Positions 16,665 to 25,072 of a stretch of DNA of 64,000 nucleotides are shown here, one piece after another. Every line of letters starts with the position of its first letter. Position 1 is the stretch's first letter. The DNA lies in IMG/VR virus record IMGVR_UViG_3300046703_000247, positions 1 to 64,000 of that record, one strand, 5' to 3'. The notes beneath the pieces are model-generated. The model searched no databases, was not told the DNA's origin, and saw only the letters and a program-made list of their open reading frames with translations. The position numbers and the translations under genes are program-made. This DNA is from a virus.

Positions 16665-17278
16665 GCTACGAGATCCCCTACTCGGATCTGGACCTAATTC
16701 TGAAGACGCTCAAGGAGAGCACCGACCCGGACGTCATCCGCGCGCGCAACCAGATTGAGGCTCAGAGCCTTATCGAGGATCTGAAGAAGTACGACCCGCC
16801 CGCGGAATTCCGCCTGCACATCGCAAAGATCACCCACTATCTGAAGCACTGGTTCAGCCTGGATGACTGGGCCGGCTACATCCAGTTCGAAGCTCTCCAG
16901 GAGACCGGCGACCCGCACACGGAAACCAGGGTGACCATCCGCACGGACCGGGTCTACCTGAACTACACCCTGAGAATTGGAATCCCGATTCTCGAAAACT
17001 GGCGGCGCGGCGAGTGGTTCACCATCGGGCATAGTCTGTGCCACGAGTTCTGCCACATCCTCACCGATCCGATCATTGCTCTGGCTCTCTCGGACGCTGC
17101 TCCCTCGCAGGTTCCCATGATGCAGGAGATCAACGAGCGCCAGGTCCAGCGCTTCGCGGTGATCATCACCGAGGCTCTTCCCGACAACTGGTACACCCCC
17201 GAGAAGTTGACCGACTGGTTCCAACGCCATCCGGAAATCGAACTGCCCAAAGCAGAAGCCACACCCGCCGCAGCCTGA
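16661..17278 (+). CDS. HExxH zinc metallopeptidase-like protein
   Basis: The 205-residue product starts at GTG 16661 (GTGA overlap). The zinc motif HEFCH (His128, Glu129, His132) lies in a helix after WRRGEWFTIGHSLC. A downstream helix with QEINERQVQRFAVIITEAL may provide the third ligand. The N-terminal ~70 residues are charged and helical. It may process virion proteins or act on the cell envelope. The specific peptidase family is not identified. Confidence 0.65.
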   Translation: MSYEIPYSDLDLILKTLKESTDPDVIRARNQIEAQSLIEDLKKYDPPAEFRLHIAKITHYLKHWFSLDDWAGYIQFEALQETGDPHTETRVTIRTDRVYLNYTLRIGIPILENWRRGEWFTIGHSLCHEFCHILTDPIIALALSDAAPSQVPMMQEINERQVQRFAVIITEALPDNWYTPEKLTDWFQRHPEIELPKAEATPAAA

Positions 17279-17284
17279 ACCCCC

Positions 17285-18979
17285 ATGCTCGTCCCCCTCT
17301 TCCAAGGCGGCAGCTACACCTCCGACTCCCCCAACTGGGCGGCGGACCGCACCGTCAACCTCTTCACCGAAGTAGGCGAGTCGGGCGCCACCAAATCCGC
17401 GATGCGGCTGCGGGGCTCGCCCGGGCTGCGCCTCTTCTGTGAGCTGCCGACCGCTCCGGTCCGGGGTATTTGGGTCAACGAATCGCGCCTGTTTGCAGCC
17501 GGCGGCTCACGTAGCTATGAGGTCTTTCCCAACGCTGTCCCCCACGACCAGGGCGAGATCGGCGACGACGCCACGCATACGCCGGTCCAGATGTTTCCGA
17601 ACGGCGGGCAGTTGTTCATCGTTTCGGCTGGACAAGGCTACATCGACACCGGCACCGAGATCATCGCCTGCGAGCTCGCGACCCTGACCGGAACACTATC
17701 GAGCCCCGGAACGATCATCGTTACCCGCCGCGGCCGGGAGGGCGGTCGAACCAACTACCCGCCCACGACAAATGTCGATCCTCTGAACCCCTGGTTCACT
17801 GTCGATTGGACTTCGGGCGATACTTTCGACCCGGCCATGGTGGGCCGGGACATCACCCTGAATGGGGCGACCTTCGAGGTTCTCAGCGTTCGAGGAGACG
17901 GAAAGCAGATGAGGATCCGGGGCAGCGCCGGTGTCCTGGCAAACCTCACCTGGACCTGTGTTCTGCCCGTGTTGGCCAAGACCGGGGCCTTTCTCGACGG
18001 CTATTTCATCGCGGCTCCACCGGATGATAAGCGCTTCAGAATCAGTTCCCTCTATGACGGGCTGACCTGGGATCCGCTGGATTACGGGGTGAAACAGGGC
18101 TATCCCGACAACATCTCCTCGATCCTGGCCGATCACGGCGACCTCTGGCTGCTTGGCACCGAAACCGCCGAGATCTGGCGGAACACGGGGAATGCCGACT
18201 TCCCCTATGAGAAGGATCTGGGGGCCTTCATCCACCAGGGCTGTGCGGCCACCTGGAGCGTGGTACGGCTGAACAACGGCGTGGCCTGGCTGGGAGGGGA
18301 CGCTCGAGGAAGAGTCACCGCCTGGCGCGCCCAGGGCTACATTCCGGTACGGATTTCGACCCACGGCGTGGAGCAAGCTTGGCGCAACTATGCTGAGGTC
18401 TCGGACGCCATCGGCTTCGTCTACCGCCTGGACGGCCACGAATTCTGGCAACTCCAGTTCCCCACCGCGAAAGCCACCTGGGTCTACGATGCGCTCACTG
18501 GCCTGTGGCACGAGCGGGATAGTTGGGACCCGGTCGAAGCCGAATACGGGATGCACCGGGCCCGCTGCTACGGCTATGTGTGGGGCAAACACTTCGTGGG
18601 GGACTACGCCTCGGGCAAGATCTACGAGATGTCGGCGAGCTTCTATGACGACGACGGGACGGCGATTCGAAGATTGCGGCAGGCGCCACATCTCTCCGAC
18701 GAGCAACTCTGGCACTTCTTCTACCGGCTGCAGCTCGACATGGAGACCGGCTCGGTCGTGGCAGATCCGCCCATGACGCTCGAATGGTCCGACGACGGCG
18801 GCCACACCTGGAAGACGCCGCTGACAATTACCGCCGGGGCGCTGAACGACTTCACCAAGCGGGTGATCTGGCGCCGGCTCGGAAAATCCAGAGACCGGGT
18901 CTGGCGGATCACCTCAACAGCAGCCATTCCGCACACCTGGATCAATGCCATTATCGATGTCACTAAAGGAACGGCCTGA
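17285..18979 (+). CDS. P22 gp10-like packaged-DNA stabilisation / tail hub protein
   Basis: The 564-residue product is recognised by its N-terminal VPLFQGGSYTSDSPNWAADRTVNLFTE, GSPGLRLF, and the central block GAFLDGYFIAAPPDDKRFRISSLYDG, then LWLLGTETAEIW. These repeated blades are typical of the gp10 family. In P22, gp10 closes the neck below gp4 and anchors the tail needle and tailspikes. P22 gp10 is about 472 residues; the extra length here is spread over the N-terminal half. Confidence 0.85.
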   Translation: MLVPLFQGGSYTSDSPNWAADRTVNLFTEVGESGATKSAMRLRGSPGLRLFCELPTAPVRGIWVNESRLFAAGGSRSYEVFPNAVPHDQGEIGDDATHTPVQMFPNGGQLFIVSAGQGYIDTGTEIIACELATLTGTLSSPGTIIVTRRGREGGRTNYPPTTNVDPLNPWFTVDWTSGDTFDPAMVGRDITLNGATFEVLSVRGDGKQMRIRGSAGVLANLTWTCVLPVLAKTGAFLDGYFIAAPPDDKRFRISSLYDGLTWDPLDYGVKQGYPDNISSILADHGDLWLLGTETAEIWRNTGNADFPYEKDLGAFIHQGCAATWSVVRLNNGVAWLGGDARGRVTAWRAQGYIPVRISTHGVEQAWRNYAEVSDAIGFVYRLDGHEFWQLQFPTAKATWVYDALTGLWHERDSWDPVEAEYGMHRARCYGYVWGKHFVGDYASGKIYEMSASFYDDDGTAIRRLRQAPHLSDEQLWHFFYRLQLDMETGSVVADPPMTLEWSDDGGHTWKTPLTITAGALNDFTKRVIWRRLGKSRDRVWRITSTAAIPHTWINAIIDVTKGTA

Positions 18980-19003
18980 GTTTGCGCGAACGTTCTATTT
19001 TCT

Positions 19004-19063
19004 GAAGCCTGAAGGGAGCGAAACCCTGCGGTTTCTCTCCCTTCCAACCCACTCTTCCCTGAT
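19004..19063 (-). repeat. Palindromic repeat copy 6 (reverse)
   Basis: The inner stem is GAAACC/GGTTTC and the outer AAGGGAG/CTCCCTT. It starts 24 nt after the gp10-like stop. Confidence 0.85.
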
Positions 19064-19129
19064 GTTAAAGACAATCGAGCATACAGAGGCGCGCTTGCCG
19101 CAGCCGCCGCTCCCCTCCAAGGAGACGAA

Positions 19130-19462
19130 GTGAAAATCAGGTACCGTATCGCGACCGCGGCAGTGGGCGTGGCGCTCCTGGTTGTGTTGTCCGCCCTGCC
19201 GATAGGGGGCGCACGGACCTACAAGGTGCTCGTGAAGTGGCAGGATAACGCGAATCCGTCCGGAACGACGTACCTGTTGTATCGAGCCGTGGGTGCTTGC
19301 AGCGCGACTTCGCAATTCTCGCAAATTGCGGCGACAACTAAAAAGAGCTATACGGATTTGCTCAAGCCCGGAGACTACTGCTTCCGCTGCACGGCGATAG
19401 CGAAGGGGCTTCCCGAATCCGCGCCCTCGAATCTGGTCACCGTCAGAAAGGCGGACTTCTAG
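19130..19462 (+). CDS. Secreted single Fn3-like domain protein
   Basis: GTG 19130 is preceded by AAGGAG. The 110-residue product has a signal peptide (core AAVGVALLVVLSALPIGGA) and one fibronectin type III-like domain (KVLVKWQDNANPSGTTYLLY, then KPGDYCFRCTAIAKGLPES). It abuts the two-domain Fn3 gene at 19462. Exported Fn3 modules often bind surface carbohydrate; no specific role is visible. Confidence 0.7.
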   Translation: MKIRYRIATAAVGVALLVVLSALPIGGARTYKVLVKWQDNANPSGTTYLLYRAVGACSATSQFSQIAATTKKSYTDLLKPGDYCFRCTAIAKGLPESAPSNLVTVRKADF

Positions 19463-20055
19463 TGAAATCCTTACTGCTATTCTTTGTTGCGATCCCCGCG
19501 TTCGCACAGGTTCACAGCGCCACACTCTCCTGGAATCACGCAGACCCAGCGGCGACGTTCTCGATTTATAAGGCATCTGGACCGTGTTCGAGCAGTCCGG
19601 CGTTCGCAAAAATTGCCAGTGGCATCACCGTCAAAACGTATCAGGATTTGGCCGTGGCGACCGGAGCCTACGCCTACGTCGCCACCGCAACGGTCGCGGG
19701 CGCGGAGAGCGTCTATTCCAATTGCGCGGATGCCCTTGTCCCGGCGTTTGCGCCGACTGGGCTCTCTGCCGGACCTGTTGCCAATGGGGCCGTGCCGCTG
19801 ACGTGGGCGGATCCGCAGGTTGGCGCGACGTGGAGCGTCTATCGTTCCCCCAGCGCCTGCAACCAGACGCCGACGTGGGCCAAGCTCGTTGGCGGCCTGA
19901 CGACGCGAGCATACAGCGATTCTACCGTTCCGATGGGCAGTTCCTGCTATGGGGTCACCGCCACATTGAACGGAGTAGAGTCTCCCATATCCAGCAGCGT
20001 GACCGTAACCCGGTCCGCTGCGGCCCCTACCGGGTTGACGGTGCAGGTACAGTGA
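19462..20055 (+). CDS. Secreted double Fn3-like domain protein
   Basis: GTG 19462 overlaps the previous TAG by one base. The 197-residue product has a short signal peptide (LLLFFVAIPAFA, Gln next) and two tandem Fn3-like domains (ATLSWNHADPAATFSIYKAS, and VPLTWADPQVGATWSVYRSP), each with one cysteine pair. It is clearly related to the single-domain gene before it, which suggests tandem duplication within cassette C. Confidence 0.7.
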   Translation: MKSLLLFFVAIPAFAQVHSATLSWNHADPAATFSIYKASGPCSSSPAFAKIASGITVKTYQDLAVATGAYAYVATATVAGAESVYSNCADALVPAFAPTGLSAGPVANGAVPLTWADPQVGATWSVYRSPSACNQTPTWAKLVGGLTTRAYSDSTVPMGSSCYGVTATLNGVESPISSSVTVTRSAAAPTGLTVQVQ

Positions 20056-20067
20056 TTTCCCACCACC

Positions 20068-20448
20068 ATGTCTAGAGCCATGGAATACGCGGGCTTGGGG
20101 ACGATGCAATTGCGGCCCTTTAAGCCCGGCCAGTTGCTTCACCGTCGCGTTCAGCAGCCGCCGCGCGAACTCCCACTGCTGACCACGCGGCAGGCGCAGG
20201 TTGTCGCGCTGGTGCGGGAGGGTATCCACTCCACAAAGGAGATTGCGTTTCGCATGGGGTGGACGCCTCAAAGCGCGAAAGTGATGCTGGTGCTGCTCTA
20301 TCGGAGACTGCAAGCGAATGGCTACGGCGTGGACAACTTGACCTCGCTAGCCATCTGGGCCTTCGCTCCAGAGGTTCTCCGCAGGGAAGAAAAGGGTTCT
20401 AGGAAAAAGGAACCGTCCGGTTCCGTTTCCCTGGAGCTTCAACCGTAA
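20068..20448 (+). CDS. LuxR/GerE-type helix-turn-helix protein with repeat-encoded C-terminus
   Basis: The 126-residue product holds a GerE-like DNA-binding region at residues ~38-95 (LTTRQAQVVALVREGIHSTK, EIAFRMGWTPQSAKVMLVLL). The classic 'LT.RE.EVL.L...G.S.KEIA..L..S...V' pattern is recognisable although not perfect. There is no receiver or autoinducer domain. About the last 25 residues (REEKGSRKKEPSGSVS) come from repeat copy 7, which also provides the stop codon region. It may regulate late or cassette genes. Confidence 0.65.
   Translation: MSRAMEYAGLGTMQLRPFKPGQLLHRRVQQPPRELPLLTTRQAQVVALVREGIHSTKEIAFRMGWTPQSAKVMLVLLYRRLQANGYGVDNLTSLAIWAFAPEVLRREEKGSRKKEPSGSVSLELQP
20383..20444 (+). repeat. 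Palindromic repeat copy 7 (forward)
   Basis: The inner stem is GGAACCG/CGGTTCC and the outer GGAAA/TTTCC. It is read in frame as the tail of the helix-turn-helix protein and ends 28 nt before ATG 20473. Confidence 0.85.
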
Positions 20449-20472
20449 AGCAATTCTCGACAGTTTAGGCCC

Positions 20473-21924
20473 ATGCCCGCACCTGGCGCAGTCACTTTCA
20501 CTCCCTTCGTGGACATCTACGGGATGCTCTCGCTCAAGGACATCCGGGTCTCCTCGTGGGAGGACGACAGCGGTTCGAACGGAGACGTAGCCCCTTACGT
20601 TCCGCTGAGAACCCCGCTCTTCAAGAGCCGCATCGACCCAACTTCGGGCGCTCCCGCCCAAGATCAACGCAATGTGTTTGGAGCATCGCAGGATGCCCGC
20701 ATAGAGGCCGGCGCAAACCTGACGCGCACCTGGGTACTGTTCTTCGAGAAAATCGCCGAGTTGCTCAAGCGAGTGGTCAGCCGTTCCCGGCGCCTGCATG
20801 CGCTGGTTTGCTACATCGATGAGACCGAGACGGATCAGGTGTGGGCCGAGATTCAAGCGGTGGACGCTTCGACCGACCCCATTGTTGTGGGCAATCTGAT
20901 ACCGCCGCCGCTGCTCCGCTCCTTGCCCCAGACGGACGCCTCTCCCTACCCACGTGACTGGGTGGTAGGCGATTACGTGGTCTGGAACGATCCCGAGAGA
21001 TCCGCGGTGGACCTGACCCGCCGGCGTTATGAGTGCGGTCAGATCACGGCCATCTCCGACACGGGAGACTGGACAATTCGGCGCCACTGGCCCGAATCGA
21101 CTCCCGGGAACCGCGCCACCTTCGGCAGCTACATGGAAGCGCATCCGGCGGTACGCCTCTACCGGATTGAGGTTGCCCACTTCACCTATGAGATTGTCGA
21201 AAACGCCTTCATGGTGGACAGCGATGGGAACCGCTCGGGAGTTCCAAAGCGCTGGGACATTGTACTGCCGCATGCCGCAGTCGTGGCCGTGTACATGGCG
21301 GCCGAAAACAGCACCGGGATGGGCCCGGCCACCGAAGTGAATTGCAGCTACCCGTACACGAGCATCAACCCCGCCTTGCTCCCTCCCGCTCCCGGGCTCC
21401 GGACTCACGTGGGGGCCGCGTACTGGTTTGAAGAGCCGGGAACCATTGCGCTGCGCACCCGGCCGGAAGGCTTGACGTTCAATTTCTACCCGACACTGCC
21501 CATCCGGATTCAAGACTGGGCCACCATCCGGACCATGTACGGGTTTCTGGGGACTCCCTCCGGCGACCTCACCGTCCGAGTGAAGATACTCCGTGCCTCC
21601 GAGCGGCTTCCAGACGTTCAGCTTTACGATCCCAGCCAGCCCTGGCGGGACCTCGAGGACCTGGTCTGGGCCAGCGGGGAGATTTCGAGCGCAGACAAGG
21701 GGCCCGGCTGGACAGCCCCTGGAACCAGCAACCCGCCCCGGGAGCGCCGGATGCCGTACTGCGAAAACGACCTGTTCTATTGGGACCCCGAGGACGTGGG
21801 CGATCCAGACTACGTCAAGAAAGCTTGGCCGGTACCGGTGATGGAAGCCGACGCCTGGCTGACCTTTGACATTGTCTCGATGGCCGGGGCTCCGGCGGAC
21901 ATCAGTGTGGTGGTGCAGACATGA
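20473..21924 (+). CDS. Probable structural protein, large, unknown family
   Basis: The 483-residue soluble product has no signal peptide. It has many Trp-, Tyr- and Pro-rich beta segments (YPRDWVVGDYVVWNDPERSA, YEIVENAFMVDSDGN). The ribosome site is weak. It lies among neck and tail genes and overlaps the next gene by 4 nt. A baseplate, tailspike or neck component is plausible; I cannot assign a family. Confidence 0.65.
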   Translation: MPAPGAVTFTPFVDIYGMLSLKDIRVSSWEDDSGSNGDVAPYVPLRTPLFKSRIDPTSGAPAQDQRNVFGASQDARIEAGANLTRTWVLFFEKIAELLKRVVSRSRRLHALVCYIDETETDQVWAEIQAVDASTDPIVVGNLIPPPLLRSLPQTDASPYPRDWVVGDYVVWNDPERSAVDLTRRRYECGQITAISDTGDWTIRRHWPESTPGNRATFGSYMEAHPAVRLYRIEVAHFTYEIVENAFMVDSDGNRSGVPKRWDIVLPHAAVVAVYMAAENSTGMGPATEVNCSYPYTSINPALLPPAPGLRTHVGAAYWFEEPGTIALRTRPEGLTFNFYPTLPIRIQDWATIRTMYGFLGTPSGDLTVRVKILRASERLPDVQLYDPSQPWRDLEDLVWASGEISSADKGPGWTAPGTSNPPRERRMPYCENDLFYWDPEDVGDPDYVKKAWPVPVMEADAWLTFDIVSMAGAPADISVVVQT

Positions 21925-22343
21925 GCAAGACCGTCTTTAATGTGTCCGCCCTAACCAGACCCGATCCCACGGCCAGCGATGCGGAGAAAGCTACACACTT
22001 TCTCGCGCAACTGCGCGTCCGAACTTTGGAAAGCCTGCAAACCCTCCACGTCGTTGCAATACCCGATGCCGCCTACTGCCTGGATCTATCCCTACAGCGG
22101 CTGGACCTCGATGCGTTAAACCGCGCGTGCATCGACAAGCTGCTGTCCATGCCGCGCGACGAGGTGCTTCCCGCCGCCGCCGATTCCTTCTGGTCGCAGA
22201 CCTACCCGCACGCCCACATCCGATGTCTCAAGCGCTACGTGATTCGGGTGCAGGGCAGGGGGGGGACTTGGGTAGGGGTGATGGTCATGGACGGCGCAGC
22301 GATGGGCTTTGACGGGAAAGGATTTCCCCATGGCCTGGATTAA
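21921..22343 (+). CDS. Hypothetical phage protein
   Basis: The 140-residue product starts at ATG 21921 (ATGA overlap). The first 90 residues are helical with regular leucines (ATHFLAQLRVRTLESLQTLH) and the end is Gly-rich (VQGRGGTWVGVMVMDG). It overlaps the next gene by 14 nt. No domain is recognised; co-translation suggests that it works with the genes at 20473 and 22330. Confidence 0.6.
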   Translation: MSKTVFNVSALTRPDPTASDAEKATHFLAQLRVRTLESLQTLHVVAIPDAAYCLDLSLQRLDLDALNRACIDKLLSMPRDEVLPAAADSFWSQTYPHAHIRCLKRYVIRVQGRGGTWVGVMVMDGAAMGFDGKGFPHGLD

Positions 22344-23580
22344 CGGACCAGCCCTGCTTTTGCAGGCACCCACTTGGCCGATGCTGCTGGGGTCAACCGA
22401 TTCCGGCCCCTGGCAGAACGTCTCCACGGGAAAATTCTACTGCGCGCTGACCTATTACGATCCCGTTGCGGGTGACCGGTACTTTCGAATCTACCGTGCG
22501 GATGACAGCGCAACCAGCCCGTGGGTGTCGGTTCTCGATCTGCCGAACTACCGCAATGGCGGCACCCCTACGTTCGGATTCGACCCCTCCACCGGAATCA
22601 TCACCGCGTACTACCCGATCACCCCGAGCGGGTATCGGTTGGGAGAATTCGACACCAACACGGAATCTTGGACAACCTTAGCAAGTTCTGGTGGCCCGAC
22701 CGCGTTTTCGTACCTGCAGGTTCAGAGATGCGCAGACGGTTCCACCCTGTTGGCCTATAACGGTGGCTCGCCAGCGCACACGTTGGGCCAACGCTACGCA
22801 TCTGGATGGGGCGCCGTCTTCGACATTGCATCAGTGAGCGCCCCCCCTTTGGGCACGGCCGCGGACGGGAGCATCGTATATGTGCTCTACCGGGAAGCGG
22901 CCAGCACGACGGCCAAAATCGCCAGGGTGCTGGCGGACAACACGATTGATTGGACGGTGACCGTCGCAAACTGGCCCTCCCTCCCTTCTTACCTCAATAA
23001 CCTGTTCTTACAGCTTCACGACGGCCCGCCACAGGAGTTTGTGGTGGGTAGTGCCGACAAGACGTGGACGGGTCCAGTTGCGGCCGACGCGACGTTTACC
23101 GAGGCTCCCGTACTAGGTGTTCCGGCTGGCGGGACCTCTTTAGATTATTCAAGGAGCATCGTCCGCCGCCCCGATGGGGTTGTATGGCAAATCTGGAATG
23201 TTCAAGTTGTCACGTGGGTAGGAGAGGTTGCCACCCTAACCTTCGACGGCATGTACGCCCGGCAGTACCTGGGCGGGAACGCGTGGGGAGCCGATCAAGT
23301 CGGAATTGATTTCGTCGAGCATCCGCCGGACATGCCCCCCGCGTTCACTCCACCTGGCTTTCCGGACGGCCCATATCTGTATCAGTACAGCCACGCCCAA
23401 TGGACGACGCGAGGATCGAACGCCGGCTTCGGGATCATTTGTGACTTTCTCGTCAACGACACCAACCTGACCTGTACTATTTTCTTCAGCGAATTCGACG
23501 CTATCCCCGAAGTTCCGCCGGTTGTGACGGCCCTGCGCTCCCGCACCTGCTACTACAAGCCCTTTTTTCCACCGCGATGA
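22330..23580 (+). CDS. Probable beta-propeller-like virion protein
   Basis: ATG 22330 is chosen over an upstream in-frame TTG because AAAGGA lies 7 nt before it; this gives 416 residues. Repeated blade-like segments (RYFRIYRADDSATSPWVSVL, GYRLGEFDTNTESWTTL, DGSIVYVLYREAAS) suggest a propeller or a fibre head. The last third contains PPGFPDGPYLYQYSHAQWTT. It is probably part of the tail structure; no enzymatic motif is seen. Confidence 0.6.
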   Translation: MAWINGPALLLQAPTWPMLLGSTDSGPWQNVSTGKFYCALTYYDPVAGDRYFRIYRADDSATSPWVSVLDLPNYRNGGTPTFGFDPSTGIITAYYPITPSGYRLGEFDTNTESWTTLASSGGPTAFSYLQVQRCADGSTLLAYNGGSPAHTLGQRYASGWGAVFDIASVSAPPLGTAADGSIVYVLYREAASTTAKIARVLADNTIDWTVTVANWPSLPSYLNNLFLQLHDGPPQEFVVGSADKTWTGPVAADATFTEAPVLGVPAGGTSLDYSRSIVRRPDGVVWQIWNVQVVTWVGEVATLTFDGMYARQYLGGNAWGADQVGIDFVEHPPDMPPAFTPPGFPDGPYLYQYSHAQWTTRGSNAGFGIICDFLVNDTNLTCTIFFSEFDAIPEVPPVVTALRSRTCYYKPFFPPR

Positions 23581-23596
23581 TCCGAACGGCGCTGCC

Positions 23597-24064
23597 GTGA
23601 CCCAATTCGAGCGCACCAACGACATGGAACTCGTTAGGAAGATTCTCGCGCATCCCAGGCTGTGGGATCACATGACGGACGACTTCTGTCCGACCCGCGA
23701 AGAGTTCACGCCCGTCAATGACCCGCTGGTCTGGTACGTTCTCGCGACGGATGGCCCTGACGTGCTGGGCTTGTTTCTGTTCAGCCCCCAGAACGGAATT
23801 TGCTGGGACGCACACGTCTGCATACTGCCGCACGCATGGGGAGCCCGAGCGCAACAGGCGGTCCGGGGCGTGATTCAGTGGGTCTTCGACACGACGCCCT
23901 GCCGCCGGATCGTAGCCTCGATCCCCGAGTACAACCGCCTGGTGCTGCGCTTCGCGGAGCGCGCCGGGTTTGAGGTGTTCGGGGTGAATCGGAGAAGTTT
24001 CCAGAAAAACGGCAGGTTGCAGGACCAGATCATGTTAGGAATTTCCAAATCGGAGGTGGTGTGA
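23597..24064 (+). CDS. GNAT-type N-acetyltransferase-like protein
   Basis: The 155-residue product starts at GTG 23597. It shows the GNAT order: N-terminal helices, a central strand pair (VLGLFLFSPQNGICWDAHVC), the acetyl-CoA loop region (HAWGARAQQAVRGVIQWVF) and the last strand/helix (IPEYNRLVLRFAERAGFEVF, then GVNRRSF). Similar small acetyltransferase-like proteins occur in podovirus virion modules. The substrate is unknown; modification of a virion or host protein is possible. Confidence 0.72.
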   Translation: MTQFERTNDMELVRKILAHPRLWDHMTDDFCPTREEFTPVNDPLVWYVLATDGPDVLGLFLFSPQNGICWDAHVCILPHAWGARAQQAVRGVIQWVFDTTPCRRIVASIPEYNRLVLRFAERAGFEVFGVNRRSFQKNGRLQDQIMLGISKSEVV

Positions 24065-24065
24065 C

Positions 24066-24926
24066 ATGCCGCCAATCGTAATTGCAGGAGCGATTTCAGC
24101 CGGAGCTTCTATCGGTGGGGCTCTCATTAACAAGAGTTCCGCCAATAAGGCGGCCGAGATTCAGGCCGAAGCCGCACGCAAGGCAGACGAGGTCGCCAAC
24201 AAGCAGGCGGGCTACGTGGCCGACACGGGTTACGGCCTGGCCACCAACCTGCGCGACGCGGGCACCGCCAACGAGCAGACGCTGCAGCAGGTATCGGGAA
24301 CCGGCGAGAAAGCGCTGTCCCCGTACCTCGAGGCGGGCACGTATGGGGTGACGGCGCTCAAGGACCTCGGTCAGAACTTGAACAAGCCGGTCACAATGGC
24401 CGATTTACAACTCGACCCCGGCTTCCAGTTTCGGATGGAGGAAGGGCAGAAGGCGCTGGAGCGCTCGGCCTCAGCTCGAGGAGGTCTGCTCGGCGGCGGA
24501 ACCCTGAAATCCCTGGCGCGCTATTCGCAAGGCGTAGCTTCGGACGAATACCAGAAGGCCTTCGACCGGTACCAGACCGACAATGCCGCGCGCTTCTCAA
24601 GGCTGTCCACGCTCACAGGTGTCGGGCAGAACGCCACCGGCAGCCTGCTGGATCTGAGCAAGTGGTACGGGACCAGTTCCACCGGCAACCGCACGGATAC
24701 CGAATCGAGAGCTGCCAGCCTGGCCATGGGCGGAGTGACCGGGGCGGCCGATCTGCGCATGAAGGGGGCTGAGGCCGGCCTACAAGGAGCGAACGCATCG
24801 GCAGCCGGCACCGTGGCATCGGGCAACGCCTGGGCGCAAGGATTGAGCGGGGCGGGCTCGAGCATCTCGAACGCCATCCTGCTCTCTCAGATGCTGAAGC
24901 CGCAGACGCAGCCAATCAATATCTAA
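24066..24926 (+). CDS. DNA ejection protein (P22 gp7 type)
   Basis: The 286-residue product has a Gly/Ala-rich hydrophobic N-terminus (IVIAGAISAGASIGGALI), a coiled-coil rich in Ala, Glu and Gln, and the family hallmark RSASARGGLLGGGTLKSLAR with YSQGVASDEYQKAFDRYQTD. In P22-like phages these proteins are packed inside the head and injected with DNA to form a periplasmic channel. It precedes further internal virion protein genes (27497, 29055). Confidence 0.85.
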   Translation: MPPIVIAGAISAGASIGGALINKSSANKAAEIQAEAARKADEVANKQAGYVADTGYGLATNLRDAGTANEQTLQQVSGTGEKALSPYLEAGTYGVTALKDLGQNLNKPVTMADLQLDPGFQFRMEEGQKALERSASARGGLLGGGTLKSLARYSQGVASDEYQKAFDRYQTDNAARFSRLSTLTGVGQNATGSLLDLSKWYGTSSTGNRTDTESRAASLAMGGVTGAADLRMKGAEAGLQGANASAAGTVASGNAWAQGLSGAGSSISNAILLSQMLKPQTQPINI

Positions 24927-24928
24927 TT

Positions 24929-24986
24929 GAAGCCACCAGGGGCGAGACCCGGCGGTCTCTCCCCCGGTACCCCCTCGTCCCTGATC
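24929..24986 (-). repeat. Palindromic repeat copy 8 (reverse)
   Basis: The inner stem is GAGACC/GGTCTC, another compensated pair, with outer GGGG/CCCC. It begins 2 nt after the ejection gene stop. Confidence 0.85.
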
Positions 24987-24996
24987 TGCTCCGTCC

Positions 24997-25053
24997 GAAG
25001 GGAGAAAAAGGGTTTGGGAAAAGGAACCATAGGTTCCGTTTCCCGAGGCCCCA
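24997..25053 (+). repeat. Palindromic repeat copy 9 (forward)
   Basis: The inner stem is GGAACC/GGTTCC and the outer GGGAAA/TTTCCC. It ends 19 nt before ATG 25073. Confidence 0.85.
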
Positions 25054-25072
25054 CTTGAAAGAGGCAATCTTT

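Larger units (their letters stand above)
19004..20444. mobile_element. Putative repeat-bounded cassette C
   Basis: Reverse copy 6 and forward copy 7 bracket three plus-strand genes: two secreted Fn3-like proteins and a LuxR-type helix-turn-helix protein. They separate the gp10-like gene from the structural gene at 20473. Confidence 0.4.
24929..25053. mobile_element. Putative empty repeat pair (cassette D, no cargo)
   Basis: Copies 8 (reverse) and 9 (forward) face each other with only 10 bp between them (24987-24996). This is the arrangement of the cargo-bearing pairs but without any gene. Confidence 0.5.

Noticed and set aside
24929-24986. The palindromic repeats as ordinary intrinsic terminators
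   Set aside because: They lack a run of T after the stem, and many copies lie inside genes or just before start codons.
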